The notes below the pieces were generated by a model. The model saw only the letters and a program-made list of their open reading frames with translations, ran no database searches and was not told the DNA's origin. A DNA stretch of 21,566 bases from JBNAVY01 sp049700195 (GTDB taxonomy: Bacteria > Bacillota > Thermoanaerobacteria > Thermoanaerobacterales > Thermoanaerobacteraceae): positions 1 to 21,566 of the forward strand of contig JBNAVY010000035.1 of assembly GCA_049700195.1 (NCBI GenBank), written 5' to 3'. Positions 1 through 6,727 of the stretch are shown piece after piece. The position numbers and the translations under genes were made by a program. How positions within the stretch are numbered: the first letter of the stretch is position 1; every line of letters begins with the position of its first letter.

Positions 1-53
1 GCAAGGGACTGAAAATCCCTGTGTCAGTGGTTCGATTCCACTTCGAGGCACCA
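1..53 (+). tRNA. tRNA-Phe (GAA), 5' end cut by window edge
   Basis: The 3' two-thirds of a tRNA. The anticodon stem-loop is AGGGA-CTGAAAA-TCCCT, giving anticodon GAA (Phe). It is followed by a 5-base variable loop, a T arm (AGTGG-TTCGATT-CCACT), the 3' acceptor strand TCGAGGC, discriminator A50 and an encoded CCA at 51-53. The acceptor and D-arm 5' parts lie outside the window. It is the first visible member of a Phe-Gly-Cys tRNA cluster. Confidence 0.93.
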
Positions 54-64
54 CTGTTTATTAT

Positions 65-140
65 GCGGACATAGCTCAGTTGGTAGAGCATCACCTTGCC
101 AAGGTGAGGGTCGCGAGTTCGAGCCTCGTTGTCCGCTCCA
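65..140 (+). tRNA. tRNA-Gly (GCC)
   Basis: Complete 76-base tRNA. The acceptor GCGGACA pairs fully with TGTCCGC. The D arm carries the usual AGCTCAGTTGG sequence, the anticodon stem-loop is TCACC-TTGCCAA-GGTGA (anticodon GCC, Gly), the T loop is TTCGAGC, and the 3' end TCCA is encoded. It lies 11 bases after the Phe tRNA. Confidence 0.97.
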
Positions 141-147
141 AAAATAT

Positions 148-221
148 GGCGACATAGCCAAGTGGCAAGGCAGAGGTCTGCAAAACCTTTATCCCCGGTT
201 CAAATCCGGGTGTCGCCTCCA
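148..221 (+). tRNA. tRNA-Cys (GCA)
   Basis: Complete 74-base tRNA. The acceptor GGCGACA pairs with TGTCGCC, the anticodon loop is TCTGCAAA with anticodon GCA (Cys), the T arm is CCCGG-TTCAAAT-CCGGG, and the 3' end TCCA is encoded. Last gene of the left-hand tRNA cluster; a hairpin with a T-run follows directly. Confidence 0.96.
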
Positions 222-232
222 TAAAACTCATT

Positions 233-264
233 AAAATAAAGCCTTATATGGCTTTTATTTTTTT
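233..264 (+). terminator. Terminator after the tRNA cluster
   Basis: AAAATAAAGCC pairs with GGCTTTTATTTT (one bulged T) around the loop TTATAT. The descending arm runs into a T-rich stretch ending at 264. Its place 12 bases after tRNA-Cys fits a rho-independent terminator. The GC core is only three pairs, so strength is uncertain. Confidence 0.7.
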
Positions 265-672
265 GTATTTTAATCAAAAAATATATTTGCTAATGCAATA
301 AATATAATTACTTAAAGCATTTAAATAAAAAATAAAATAATAGAATTATTAATAAGACGTTATTTAATTTTCTAATTGTTTTTTTGTGTATTGTGCATTA
401 CATGTAAATAAATATAAGAATTAATTGGCATATAAACATGTAAAAATATTTCATATTATTTAAGGATTCGCAAATGCTTTTAAAAAAAGAACATTATATG
501 TATATTTTAAATTATAAAAACAATTAAATTTTTTTATTATAATTTTTTAAAAGCTTTATCTATAAAATTTTATATAAGTAGTTGAAAAAAATTTTATAAT
601 GTGTAAAATAATATTTATAATTTTAAATTAAGAATTTTATAGTATTTTGATTAATTTAAGGAGGAAAAAGAT
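265..672. other. 408-base AT-rich intergenic region, no gene seen
   Basis: Stop codons interrupt all frames on both strands and no ribosome binding site leads a credible reading frame. It separates the tRNA cluster from the thioredoxin-like gene. Two copies of ACATGTAAA (400-408 and 436-444, each centred on the palindrome ACATGT, 36 bases apart) are the only repeat I could pick out. The right end holds a weak promoter candidate for the next gene (listed separately). Confidence 0.6.
582..609 (+). promoter_or_regulatory. Weak promoter candidate for the thioredoxin-like gene
   Basis: TTGAAA (582-587), 16 bases, TAAAAT (604-609). A TATAAT also occurs at 595-600 but without a -35 at a suitable distance. 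In DNA this AT-rich such matches arise by chance, so this is only a candidate. Confidence 0.3.
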
Positions 673-1002
673 TTGGAGCAGATTTTTAGTTTAGAAAATG
701 CTAAAAAAGCACTTAAAGATAATGAAATGGTTTTATTATATTTTTCGTCAGAAGATTGTGGTATATGTACATCTTTATTACCTAAACTGGATGAAATGTT
801 GGAAAATTATCCTGAAATTAACGGATACCATATTTCCATAGATGAGTTGCAAGAAGCATCTGGAGAATTTTCTGTTTTTACTGTTCCAACTATACTTTTA
901 TATATAGAAGGCAAAGAGGCTGTAAGGGAAGCTCGTTTTATAAGTATGGATATTTTAGAAGAAAAAATTTATAAATATTATAATATTTTTTTTAATAATT
1001 AA
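673..1002 (+). CDS. Thioredoxin-like protein with CGIC motif
   Basis: A 109-residue single-domain protein with the thioredoxin layout: a strand and helix leading to C29-G-I-C32, and the cis-proline loop T-V-P72-T. Length matches ordinary thioredoxins, but the tryptophan usually before the first cysteine is replaced (EDCGIC rather than WCGPC), so redox potential and partners probably differ from TrxA. It is expected to be cytoplasmic; no signal peptide or membrane segment is visible. The start is a TTG at 673 placed 8 bases after AAGGAGG; the next in-frame ATG is codon 19 and would delete the first strand and helix. It stands alone between a 408-base gap and the response regulator gene (122-base gap), so it may be its own transcript. 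A general thiol-disulfide role is inferred; the substrate is unknown. Confidence 0.85.
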   Translation: MEQIFSLENAKKALKDNEMVLLYFSSEDCGICTSLLPKLDEMLENYPEINGYHISIDELQEASGEFSVFTVPTILLYIEGKEAVREARFISMDILEEKIYKYYNIFFNN

Positions 1003-1124
1003 TAAAAGTTCAAATAAGTATTATTTATGATTAAAAATATATTAAAATATTAATAATAGTAGTATTTATGCCAAAAATTTAATATAATATAAAGAGTGTA
1101 TAAAATATTTATGGGGGATATATT

Positions 1125-2057
1125 GTGAGAGGAAAAAGCATTCTTATTGTAGATGATAATAAACTAAGCAGAGAAATTCTTAAAAACACTCTTCAAAACG
1201 CAGGTTACACTATTATGGAAGCTAAAAATGGGGAAGAAGCAATGCAGATATATAAGAATTCTTTTCCAGACATGGTTATACTTGATATAATTATGCCTGG
1301 AATGAGCGGTTTTGAAATTCTTAAAATTTTACGAAGTGATGAGGAGAATCTTATTTTACCCATAATCATACTTACTTCAAAGGATGATTACAATGAAAGA
1401 ATACATGGACTTGAGTTAGGAGCAGATGATTATTTAGTAAAACCTTTTAATGAAAAAGAACTCTTAATAAAGGTAAATAATTTGTTTCAACGCATAGAAC
1501 ATAACAGAATGGCTAATCATCTTACTGGTTTAAGGGGAAATCTTGATATAAAAGCTGAAATGAAAAGGCGCATTAAGTCTGATATACCTTATGCAGTATT
1601 ATATTTGGATCTTGATAATTTTAAATCATATAATGATTACTATGGATTTTTAAGAGGAGATAATGTAATTAAATTAACTGCTAAAATATTAACTGATGCT
1701 GTCAGTTTAATAGGGAATAACAGAGATTTTTTAGGCCATATTGGTGGAGATGATTTTATAATTATAACAACACCAGAAAAATCAGAAGAATTATGTAAAT
1801 ATATTATATCAAGATTTGATGAGGATGTTAAATATTTATATGATAAAAAAGACAGAATAAATGGTTATATTGAGACAATAAACCGTTTAGGTTTTAAACA
1901 AAGATATTCATTTGTTTCAATTTCTATTGCCATTGTAACAAATGAATACAAAAAGTTTGATAATGAATTAGAAATAAGTGCTGTTGCAGCTGAATTGAAA
2001 AAGAAATTAAAATCTATGGATGGTAGTTGCTATTTAAAAGATATGAGGGCAAGTTGA
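1125..2057 (+). CDS. Response regulator with C-terminal variant GGDEF domain
   Basis: 310 residues. Residues 1-120 form a receiver domain with the acidic pair D10/D11, phospho-acceptor D54 (in LDIIMPGMSG), T84 and K106 (LVKPF), so phosphorylation by a histidine kinase is expected; no kinase gene is in the window. Residues 130-300 resemble a GGDEF (diguanylate cyclase) domain: HLTGL near 132, DLDNFKSYND at 162-171, and G207-G-D-D-F211. The active-site signature has Asp210 in place of the usual Glu. The RxxD inhibitory site that normally precedes it reads NNRD (198-201), so product inhibition at that site is not expected. The C-terminus (AAELKKKLKSMDGS region) replaces the usual ALYxAK ending. 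It may make c-di-GMP, or only bind nucleotide. The start is GTG with GGGGG 8 bases upstream; a hairpin overlaps the stop codon. Confidence 0.88.
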   Translation: MRGKSILIVDDNKLSREILKNTLQNAGYTIMEAKNGEEAMQIYKNSFPDMVILDIIMPGMSGFEILKILRSDEENLILPIIILTSKDDYNERIHGLELGADDYLVKPFNEKELLIKVNNLFQRIEHNRMANHLTGLRGNLDIKAEMKRRIKSDIPYAVLYLDLDNFKSYNDYYGFLRGDNVIKLTAKILTDAVSLIGNNRDFLGHIGGDDFIIITTPEKSEELCKYIISRFDEDVKYLYDKKDRINGYIETINRLGFKQRYSFVSISIAIVTNEYKKFDNELEISAVAAELKKKLKSMDGSCYLKDMRAS

Positions 2058-2080
2058 GGCATACATTTATTGTATGCCTC
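2056..2080 (+). terminator. Strong hairpin overlapping the stop codon of the response regulator gene
   Basis: GAGGCATACA (2056-2065) pairs perfectly with TGTATGCCTC (2071-2080) around TTTAT. The first two bases of the stem belong to the TGA stop codon. It is followed by TTAATTAT rather than a clean T-run, and by the GAGGTG ribosome binding site of the next gene 10 bases later. It could be a weak terminator or attenuator, or a transcript-stabilising hairpin. Confidence 0.5.
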
Positions 2081-2104
2081 TTAATTATCCGAGGTGAATT
2101 TGAG

Positions 2105-2842
2105 ATGTCAAAAAATCCTTTTGTTCCAGAAAGTGATGTTAAATATGTCATAGTTGATGGTAGAGAAAAGATTCTTTTAACTGCGTTTTCAAAATTAAAA
2201 ATTAAAGTGATATTTACCCAAAAGTGTAATGCGGTTTATGAGGCAATTTCTTATCATCCAGATATTATTATGCATCCTGTCGGGGAAAAAACATTTGTTT
2301 TAGCTCCAAATGTGAGTAGGCATTTTATAAATTTGTTAAAAAATTTAAATATTAAAGTAATTGTTGGACAGACATATTTAAAAAGAAACTATCCTGATAA
2401 CATAGCATATAATGTAGCAAGAATAGGGACTTTTGCTTTTCATAATTTAAAATATACAGATAAAGTTTTACGGGATTATTTAGAAAGAGAAAATGTTAAT
2501 TTTATTAATGTTAAACAGGGTTATACTAAATGTAATATGGCTATAATAGATAACCAGAGTTTTATTACATCTGACAAAGGAATATATGATAAAGCTTTAT
2601 TGTATGGTCTTGATGGCCTTTTAATCGAAAAAGGTGATATTTTTTTAAAAGGATTTGATTATGGATTTATTGGAGGTTCTGTTGGACTTATTGGGAAAAA
2701 TAAATTAGTAATAAATGGAGATTTAAAAAAACATAAAGAGTTTGAAAAAATAAACGAATTTTTATATAAAAAAAGGATTGAAACTATTTTTCTTACAATA
2801 GATAAACTAAAAGACATTGGATCCATTATCCCACTATATTAA
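2105..2842 (+). CDS. DUF6873-type conserved protein
   Basis: A 245-residue soluble protein that I recognise, from overall pattern, as the clostridial DUF6873 family, annotated elsewhere as having a guanidine-modifying-enzyme (pentein-like) fold. Recognisable blocks are NPFVPESDVK at the start, YEAISYHPDI, FVLAPNV, AYNVARIG, VKQGYTKCN, ITSDKGI, FIGGSVGL and the C-terminal GSIIPLY. The biochemical role of the family is not known to me, and assignment of catalysis would be a guess. The start is ATG 2105, 8 bases after GAGGTG; the reading frame extends upstream into the response regulator gene, but that extension has no ribosome binding site and crosses the hairpin. It lies 47 bases after the response regulator gene and 54 bases before the YtxC-like gene, so the three may be partly co-transcribed. 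Confidence 0.75.
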   Translation: MSKNPFVPESDVKYVIVDGREKILLTAFSKLKIKVIFTQKCNAVYEAISYHPDIIMHPVGEKTFVLAPNVSRHFINLLKNLNIKVIVGQTYLKRNYPDNIAYNVARIGTFAFHNLKYTDKVLRDYLERENVNFINVKQGYTKCNMAIIDNQSFITSDKGIYDKALLYGLDGLLIEKGDIFLKGFDYGFIGGSVGLIGKNKLVINGDLKKHKEFEKINEFLYKKRIETIFLTIDKLKDIGSIIPLY

Positions 2843-2896
2843 AGGTTTTAGAAAAAGCAACAAATACGCATACTAATAACGAAGGGAGTGAGAAAT

Positions 2897-3775
2897 TTGC
2901 AGCTAATATCTATAGCATTGTCAGATAAATTGAATTTTGATTTCGACAACTTAAAATATAAATTAAAAAATTTAAATGATGAAGGCCTAAAAATTGTTTT
3001 AAATCGTGATGATTGTGGGAATATCGCAGTATACAATTTAAAAATTGAAAACAATCCAACATTTAAAGATATAAACAAAATCAGAAAATATGTTGCGGAA
3101 ATGCTTTCTGATTTTATTGTAAATAAAATTGATAAAAAGATCATGAAGAAGTTAATTAATAAGTATTACTACTATTTCAATGAAAGTGAAAAACAAGAGA
3201 TTCAAAAAATAGCTGATGGTATTCTTGATGATGAAGTAAATAAAGAAACTTTTAAACTAATAAAAAAAGAACAAGTATTTAAACTTATAGAAGACTTTTT
3301 ACAAGAAAATCATATTATTGATATCGAAGGCTTTGTAAATTTCAGGCTTAGGGATTTTATTGGTGAATTAAGTGAAATAGCTGATAGAGCTGTTGATGAA
3401 TTTATGATGCAAAAAGAATATAATGAGTTTATAGGTTTACTTAGATACTTTGTAGAACTGCAGGATTCTAAAATAGATACATTAAATATTGTTATAGAAA
3501 AAAATGGAGAATTTAGATTATTTGATGAATACAACAAACCTATTGATAATGATATTGAAAATGAGGTTTCTATTGAGTTTCCAGATAAAGGTATAAGTGA
3601 TGAGGATTTTTTAATAAGCACACTTATAACTATAGCTCCTAAAAAATTATATATACATTCAATAAACAATGTTAAAAATAAAGAAATCATTGAAACAATA
3701 AAAAAAGTTTTTAATGAGCGAGTAGAAATATGTTATGGTTGTGAATTATGTATGAATAAAAAGTGCAAAGAATAG
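2897..3775 (+). CDS. ytxC: YtxC-like sporulation protein
   Basis: 292 residues, charged and without membrane segments. The length, the middle segment YYYFNESEKQEI and the position just upstream of thrS match the YtxC family, found in endospore formers and annotated as sporulation-related; its molecular role is not established. The C-terminus carries four cysteines, C279-x2-C282-x2-C285-x4-C290, a spacing that could hold zinc or an iron-sulfur cluster (inference). I prefer TTG at 2897, which sits 8 bases after GGAG in GAAGGGAGTG. An in-frame GTG at 2888 lies inside that same ribosome binding site and adds three residues. A terminator follows at 3787. No clear sigma-factor-specific promoter could be assigned in the 54-base gap before it. 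Confidence 0.78.
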   Translation: MQLISIALSDKLNFDFDNLKYKLKNLNDEGLKIVLNRDDCGNIAVYNLKIENNPTFKDINKIRKYVAEMLSDFIVNKIDKKIMKKLINKYYYYFNESEKQEIQKIADGILDDEVNKETFKLIKKEQVFKLIEDFLQENHIIDIEGFVNFRLRDFIGELSEIADRAVDEFMMQKEYNEFIGLLRYFVELQDSKIDTLNIVIEKNGEFRLFDEYNKPIDNDIENEVSIEFPDKGISDEDFLISTLITIAPKKLYIHSINNVKNKEIIETIKKVFNERVEICYGCELCMNKKCKE

Positions 3776-3786
3776 ATGGAAAATAT

Positions 3787-3810
3787 ACCCAGCTTAAAAG
3801 CTGGGTTTTA
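3787..3810 (+). terminator. Terminator after the YtxC-like gene
   Basis: CCCAGC (3788-3793) pairs with GCTGGG (3800-3805) around TTAAAA, extendable by A3787 with T3806, and is followed by TTTT. A compact GC-rich stem plus T-run 12 bases after the stop codon marks the probable end of this transcription unit. Confidence 0.75.
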
Positions 3811-3869
3811 AAATTCGAGAAAATCTGATAAAATTTAATTATTATTTTTAATGTTTTTGAGGTGATTTC

Positions 3870-4469
3870 ATGCAGTTTTTAATAACTATGTTTTTTTTAG
3901 CATTGTTTGGAGGCTTAATTGGTTGGATAACTAGTGTAGCTGCTGTAGAAATGTTATTTAAACCAATAAAGCCAATAAAAATATTAGGATTTAAAATACA
4001 AGGCCTTATACCTAAAAGAAAAAAGGATATTGCAAAATCAGTTGGTCAGTTGGTTCAGGATGAACTTATTACTTTTCAAGAATTATGGGACAAGCTTATA
4101 AATCATGAAAATAAGGAAATAATAATAAAAAATTTGAATTTGAAGGTAAAAAATATTACAGATAAAAAATTACCATCTTTTATACCAGAGTCTATAAGAA
4201 GTTTTATTACTGTCTATATTGGTAATATTATTAATAAAGAAGTTGAAGATTTTTTAAGTCAATCTCAGGATACACTTATTGAGGATGTTTCAAAAAAAAT
4301 TAATATTTCACTAATAGTAGAAGATAAAATAAATAGTTTTGATCTTGATAAGTTAGAAAGTGTCATAATTAAAATTGCTCATAGGGAACTTTACATGATT
4401 GAATTATTAGGTAGAGTTATGGGTTTTATAATAGGTATTTTACAGGCATTTATAATACAATTTATTTAA
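3870..4469 (+). CDS. Short DUF445-family membrane protein
   Basis: 199 residues with two hydrophobic ends. The N-terminal segment (about 2-29) runs into EMLFKPIKP, and residues around 46-50 (LIPKR) complete the pattern seen at the start of DUF445/YheB-like proteins. The C-terminal part HRELYMIELLGRVMGFIIG is the conserved family ending, followed by a second membrane segment. The central region is charged and probably helical. Bacillus YheB-type members are nearly twice as long, so this is the short form with both conserved ends kept rather than a truncation. The usual TN in the first membrane segment reads TS (GWITSVAAVEML). The start is ATG with GAGGTGA 4 bases upstream. It lies between the YtxC terminator and the thrS promoter, so it is probably transcribed alone. 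The function of the family is unknown to me. Confidence 0.82.
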   Translation: MQFLITMFFLALFGGLIGWITSVAAVEMLFKPIKPIKILGFKIQGLIPKRKKDIAKSVGQLVQDELITFQELWDKLINHENKEIIIKNLNLKVKNITDKKLPSFIPESIRSFITVYIGNIINKEVEDFLSQSQDTLIEDVSKKINISLIVEDKINSFDLDKLESVIIKIAHRELYMIELLGRVMGFIIGILQAFIIQFI

Positions 4470-4475
4470 AATATA

Positions 4476-4504
4476 TTGACAAAATAATTTTTAAAATATA
4501 TAAT
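4476..4504 (+). promoter_or_regulatory. Consensus vegetative promoter of thrS
   Basis: TTGACA (4476-4481), 17 bases, TATAAT (4499-4504): a perfect sigma-A match. It begins 7 bases after the DUF445 stop codon, and initiation is expected near 4511, just before the T-box leader. Confidence 0.9.
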
Positions 4505-4523
4505 TAAACAAATTAAATATTAA

Positions 4524-4727
4524 AAGCTATGAAAGGGAAAGTAAATGCTAAGTGAATTTTAAAGAGATTGAGTGACATTGGCTGAAATCACTCAAAAATT
4601 CCTGTATTGAAGACCACCCTTGAGCTGCGGATGATAAATCCGAACGGTAATTCCGATATAATTTTGAGTATAAATAAGAGTGGGACCGCAGAAAATCTCT
4701 GCCTCTTTTGAGGCAGAGATTATTTAT
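4524..4727 (+). promoter_or_regulatory. T-box riboswitch (Thr specifier) controlling thrS
   Basis: The leader contains the expected order of T-box parts: AAAGTAA (near 4538-4544), a stem with GGCTGAAA at its tip (near 4580), the specifier region GAAG-ACC-ACCCTTGAG with codon ACC (Thr) at 4613-4615, the CGGTAA-N2-CCG block (4645 on), the T-box TGGGACCGCAG (4681-4691) and a terminator. Uncharged tRNA-Thr should pair with ACC and, through its 3' end, with the T-box bulge, stabilising the antiterminator so that thrS is expressed. The specifier is placed by alignment with the pheS leader, where TTC precedes ACTCTGGAG. The T-box ends GCAG rather than the common GCG. Confidence 0.93.
4694..4721 (+). 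terminator. T-box attenuator terminator upstream of thrS
   Basis: AATCTCTGCCTC (4694-4705) pairs perfectly with GAGGCAGAGATT (4710-4721) around TTTT, a 12-pair stem, followed by ATTTATAT. It forms in competition with the antiterminator that uses the T-box bases just upstream. Confidence 0.88.
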
Positions 4728-4756
4728 ATGCATAAAAATTAAAAGGAGGTTTTAAA

Positions 4757-6661
4757 ATGATAATTACTTTAAAAGATGGAGTAAAAAAAGAATTTGATAA
4801 AGGCACAACAGTATTTGAAATTGCTAAAAGTATTAGTGGAAGATTAGCAAAAGAAGCAGTAGGAGGGCTTTTAAATGGCAAAATTGTAGAGCTATCACAT
4901 TCTATAGAAGAAGATAGCAATTTAGAGATTATAACTTTTGATACTGAGCAAGGTAAAAAAATATATTGGCATACTTCTTCTCATATTTTGGCTCAGGCTG
5001 TGAAAAGACTTTTTAAAGATGTTAAATTAACAATTGGTCCTGCTATTGATAATGGTTTTTATTATGATTTTGATACTGACAGACCTTTTACTACGGATGA
5101 TTTTGAAGCAATAGAAAAAGAAATGGAAAATATAATTAAAGAAGATTATAAAATTGAAAGATTTGTATTGTCTAAAGATGAAGCAATTAAATTTATGGAA
5201 GAAAAAAATGAGCCTTATAAAGTAGAACTTATTAAAGAGATACCTGACAACGAAGAAATTTCTTTTTATAAACAGGGTGAATTTGTTGACTTATGTGCTG
5301 GTCCTCATCTGATGTCAACTGGTATGGTTAAAGCTATAAAAGTTTTGTCTGTCGCTGGAGCATATTGGAGAGGTAATGAAAACAACAAAATGCTTCAAAG
5401 ATTATATGGCATTAGCTTTCCTAAGAAAAGCATGCTCGAAGAATATTTGAAAATGATAGAAGAAGCTAAGAAAAGAGACCATAGACGTCTTGGTAAAGAG
5501 TTAGATCTTTTTAGTGTTCATAATGAAGGTCCTGGATTTCCTTTTTTCCATCCAAAAGGTATGATAATAAGAAATATTTTAGAAGATTTTTGGAGGAAAG
5601 AACATATTAAACATGGGTATCAAGAAATAAAAACACCTATAATTTTAAATGAGGAATTATGGCATAGATCAGGGCATTGGGATCATTATAAAGAAAACAT
5701 GTATTTTACTAAAATTGATGGTGAAAATTATGCAATAAAACCTATGAACTGTCCCGGGGCTATGATTGTATACAACTCTACAATGCATAGTTATAGAGAA
5801 TTGCCTTTAAGATTATGTGAATTAGGACTAGTTCATAGGCATGAAATGTCTGGAGTACTTCATGGGCTTATGAGAGTAAGAAGCTTTACACAAGATGATG
5901 CACATCTTTTTATGACACCAGATCAAGTTGAAAGTGAAATACTTGGGGTAATAAATCTTGTGGATTTCTTTTATAAAGTTTTTGGATTTGAATATTTTGT
6001 TGAGTTATCAACAAGGCCTGAAAACTCTATGGGCAGTGATGAAGATTGGGATTTAGCAACAAATGCTTTAATTTCAGCAATGAAGCATATAAACCTTCCG
6101 TATAAAGTAAATGAAGGCGATGGAGCTTTTTATGGGCCTAAAATAGATTTTCATTTAAAAGATAGTATTGGAAGAACATGGCAATGCGGCACAATACAGC
6201 TAGACTTTCAAATGCCTGAGAGATTTAACCTTGAATATATAGGTGCAGACAGTGAGAAACATAGACCTATTATGCTTCATAGAGTTATCTATGGCAGTAT
6301 TGAAAGATTTATGGCTATATTGACTGAACATTTTGCAGGAGCTTTTCCTACTTGGATAGCTCCAGTACAGGTCAAAGTATTGCCTATATCTGATAAACAT
6401 TATGCTTATGCACAGAATATACAACAAAGGCTTATTGATAAAGATATTAGAGTAGAACTTGATGATAGAAATGAAAAAATAGGATATAAAATAAGAGAGG
6501 CACAACTACAAAAGATCCCATATATGATAATATTAGGGGATAAAGAAGTTGCTGAAGGAAATATTTCTTTAAGGTCTAGAAAAGATGGAGATAAAGGATC
6601 TCAAACTATAGATGAATTTTTAGAGAATATTTTAAAAGAAATTGCAACAAAAGCAATATAA
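4757..6661 (+). CDS. thrS: Threonyl-tRNA synthetase
   Basis: 634 residues, full length. It joins threonine to tRNA-Thr in the cytoplasm. Order of domains: TGS (about 1-60), editing/SAD domain (about 60-220) with the paired motifs HTSSH and CAGPH, class II catalytic core (about 240-535) and C-terminal anticodon-binding domain (about 536-634, from APVQVKVLP). The zinc ligands that select threonine are present as C332 (in MNCPG), H383 (in QDDAHLF) and H508 (in MLHRVIYG). Motif 2 is visible as VHRHEMSGVLHGLMRVRSF. The start is ATG 4757 with AAAGGAGG about 8 bases upstream. Expression is under the Thr T-box leader, and a terminator starts at the stop codon, so thrS is a single-gene unit. Confidence 0.99.
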   Translation: MIITLKDGVKKEFDKGTTVFEIAKSISGRLAKEAVGGLLNGKIVELSHSIEEDSNLEIITFDTEQGKKIYWHTSSHILAQAVKRLFKDVKLTIGPAIDNGFYYDFDTDRPFTTDDFEAIEKEMENIIKEDYKIERFVLSKDEAIKFMEEKNEPYKVELIKEIPDNEEISFYKQGEFVDLCAGPHLMSTGMVKAIKVLSVAGAYWRGNENNKMLQRLYGISFPKKSMLEEYLKMIEEAKKRDHRRLGKELDLFSVHNEGPGFPFFHPKGMIIRNILEDFWRKEHIKHGYQEIKTPIILNEELWHRSGHWDHYKENMYFTKIDGENYAIKPMNCPGAMIVYNSTMHSYRELPLRLCELGLVHRHEMSGVLHGLMRVRSFTQDDAHLFMTPDQVESEILGVINLVDFFYKVFGFEYFVELSTRPENSMGSDEDWDLATNALISAMKHINLPYKVNEGDGAFYGPKIDFHLKDSIGRTWQCGTIQLDFQMPERFNLEYIGADSEKHRPIMLHRVIYGSIERFMAILTEHFAGAFPTWIAPVQVKVLPISDKHYAYAQNIQQRLIDKDIRVELDDRNEKIGYKIREAQLQKIPYMIILGDKEVAEGNISLRSRKDGDKGSQTIDEFLENILKEIATKAI

Positions 6662-6692
6662 AGTAAAACACCCATTATGGGTGTTTTACTTT
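6661..6692 (+). terminator. Terminator after thrS
   Basis: AAGTAAAACACCC (6661-6673) pairs with GGGTGTTTTACTT (6679-6691) around ATTAT, 13 pairs. It is nearly symmetric in composition and begins at the last base of the thrS stop codon; the T-rich descending arm supports termination. Confidence 0.85.
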
Positions 6693-6727
6693 ATTAAATT
6701 ATTCTATGATAAAACCTTTTATGCTTA

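Noticed and set aside
2027..2104. Upstream extension of the DUF6873 frame into the response regulator gene
   Set aside because: The extension lacks a ribosome binding site and crosses the hairpin at 2056-2080, while ATG 2105 has GAGGTG at ideal distance and starts the conserved family N-terminus.
2869..2878. CATACTAATA before the YtxC-like gene as a sporulation sigma -10 element
   Set aside because: It resembles sigma-G or sigma-E -10 boxes, but no matching -35 is found at the right distance, so I did not list it as a promoter.
3310..3690. 126-codon - strand frame inside the YtxC-like gene
   Set aside because: Ser/Ile/Leu-rich shadow of the opposite strand, without a start signal.
3806..3834. 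Possible promoter of the DUF445 gene (TAAAAT at 3829-3834)
   Set aside because: The bases at the -35 distance (TTTTAA) are a poor match and partly belong to the preceding terminator; a promoter is probably nearby but I cannot place it.
4548..4733. 61-codon - strand frame inside the thrS leader
   Set aside because: The whole interval is explained by the T-box riboswitch on the + strand.
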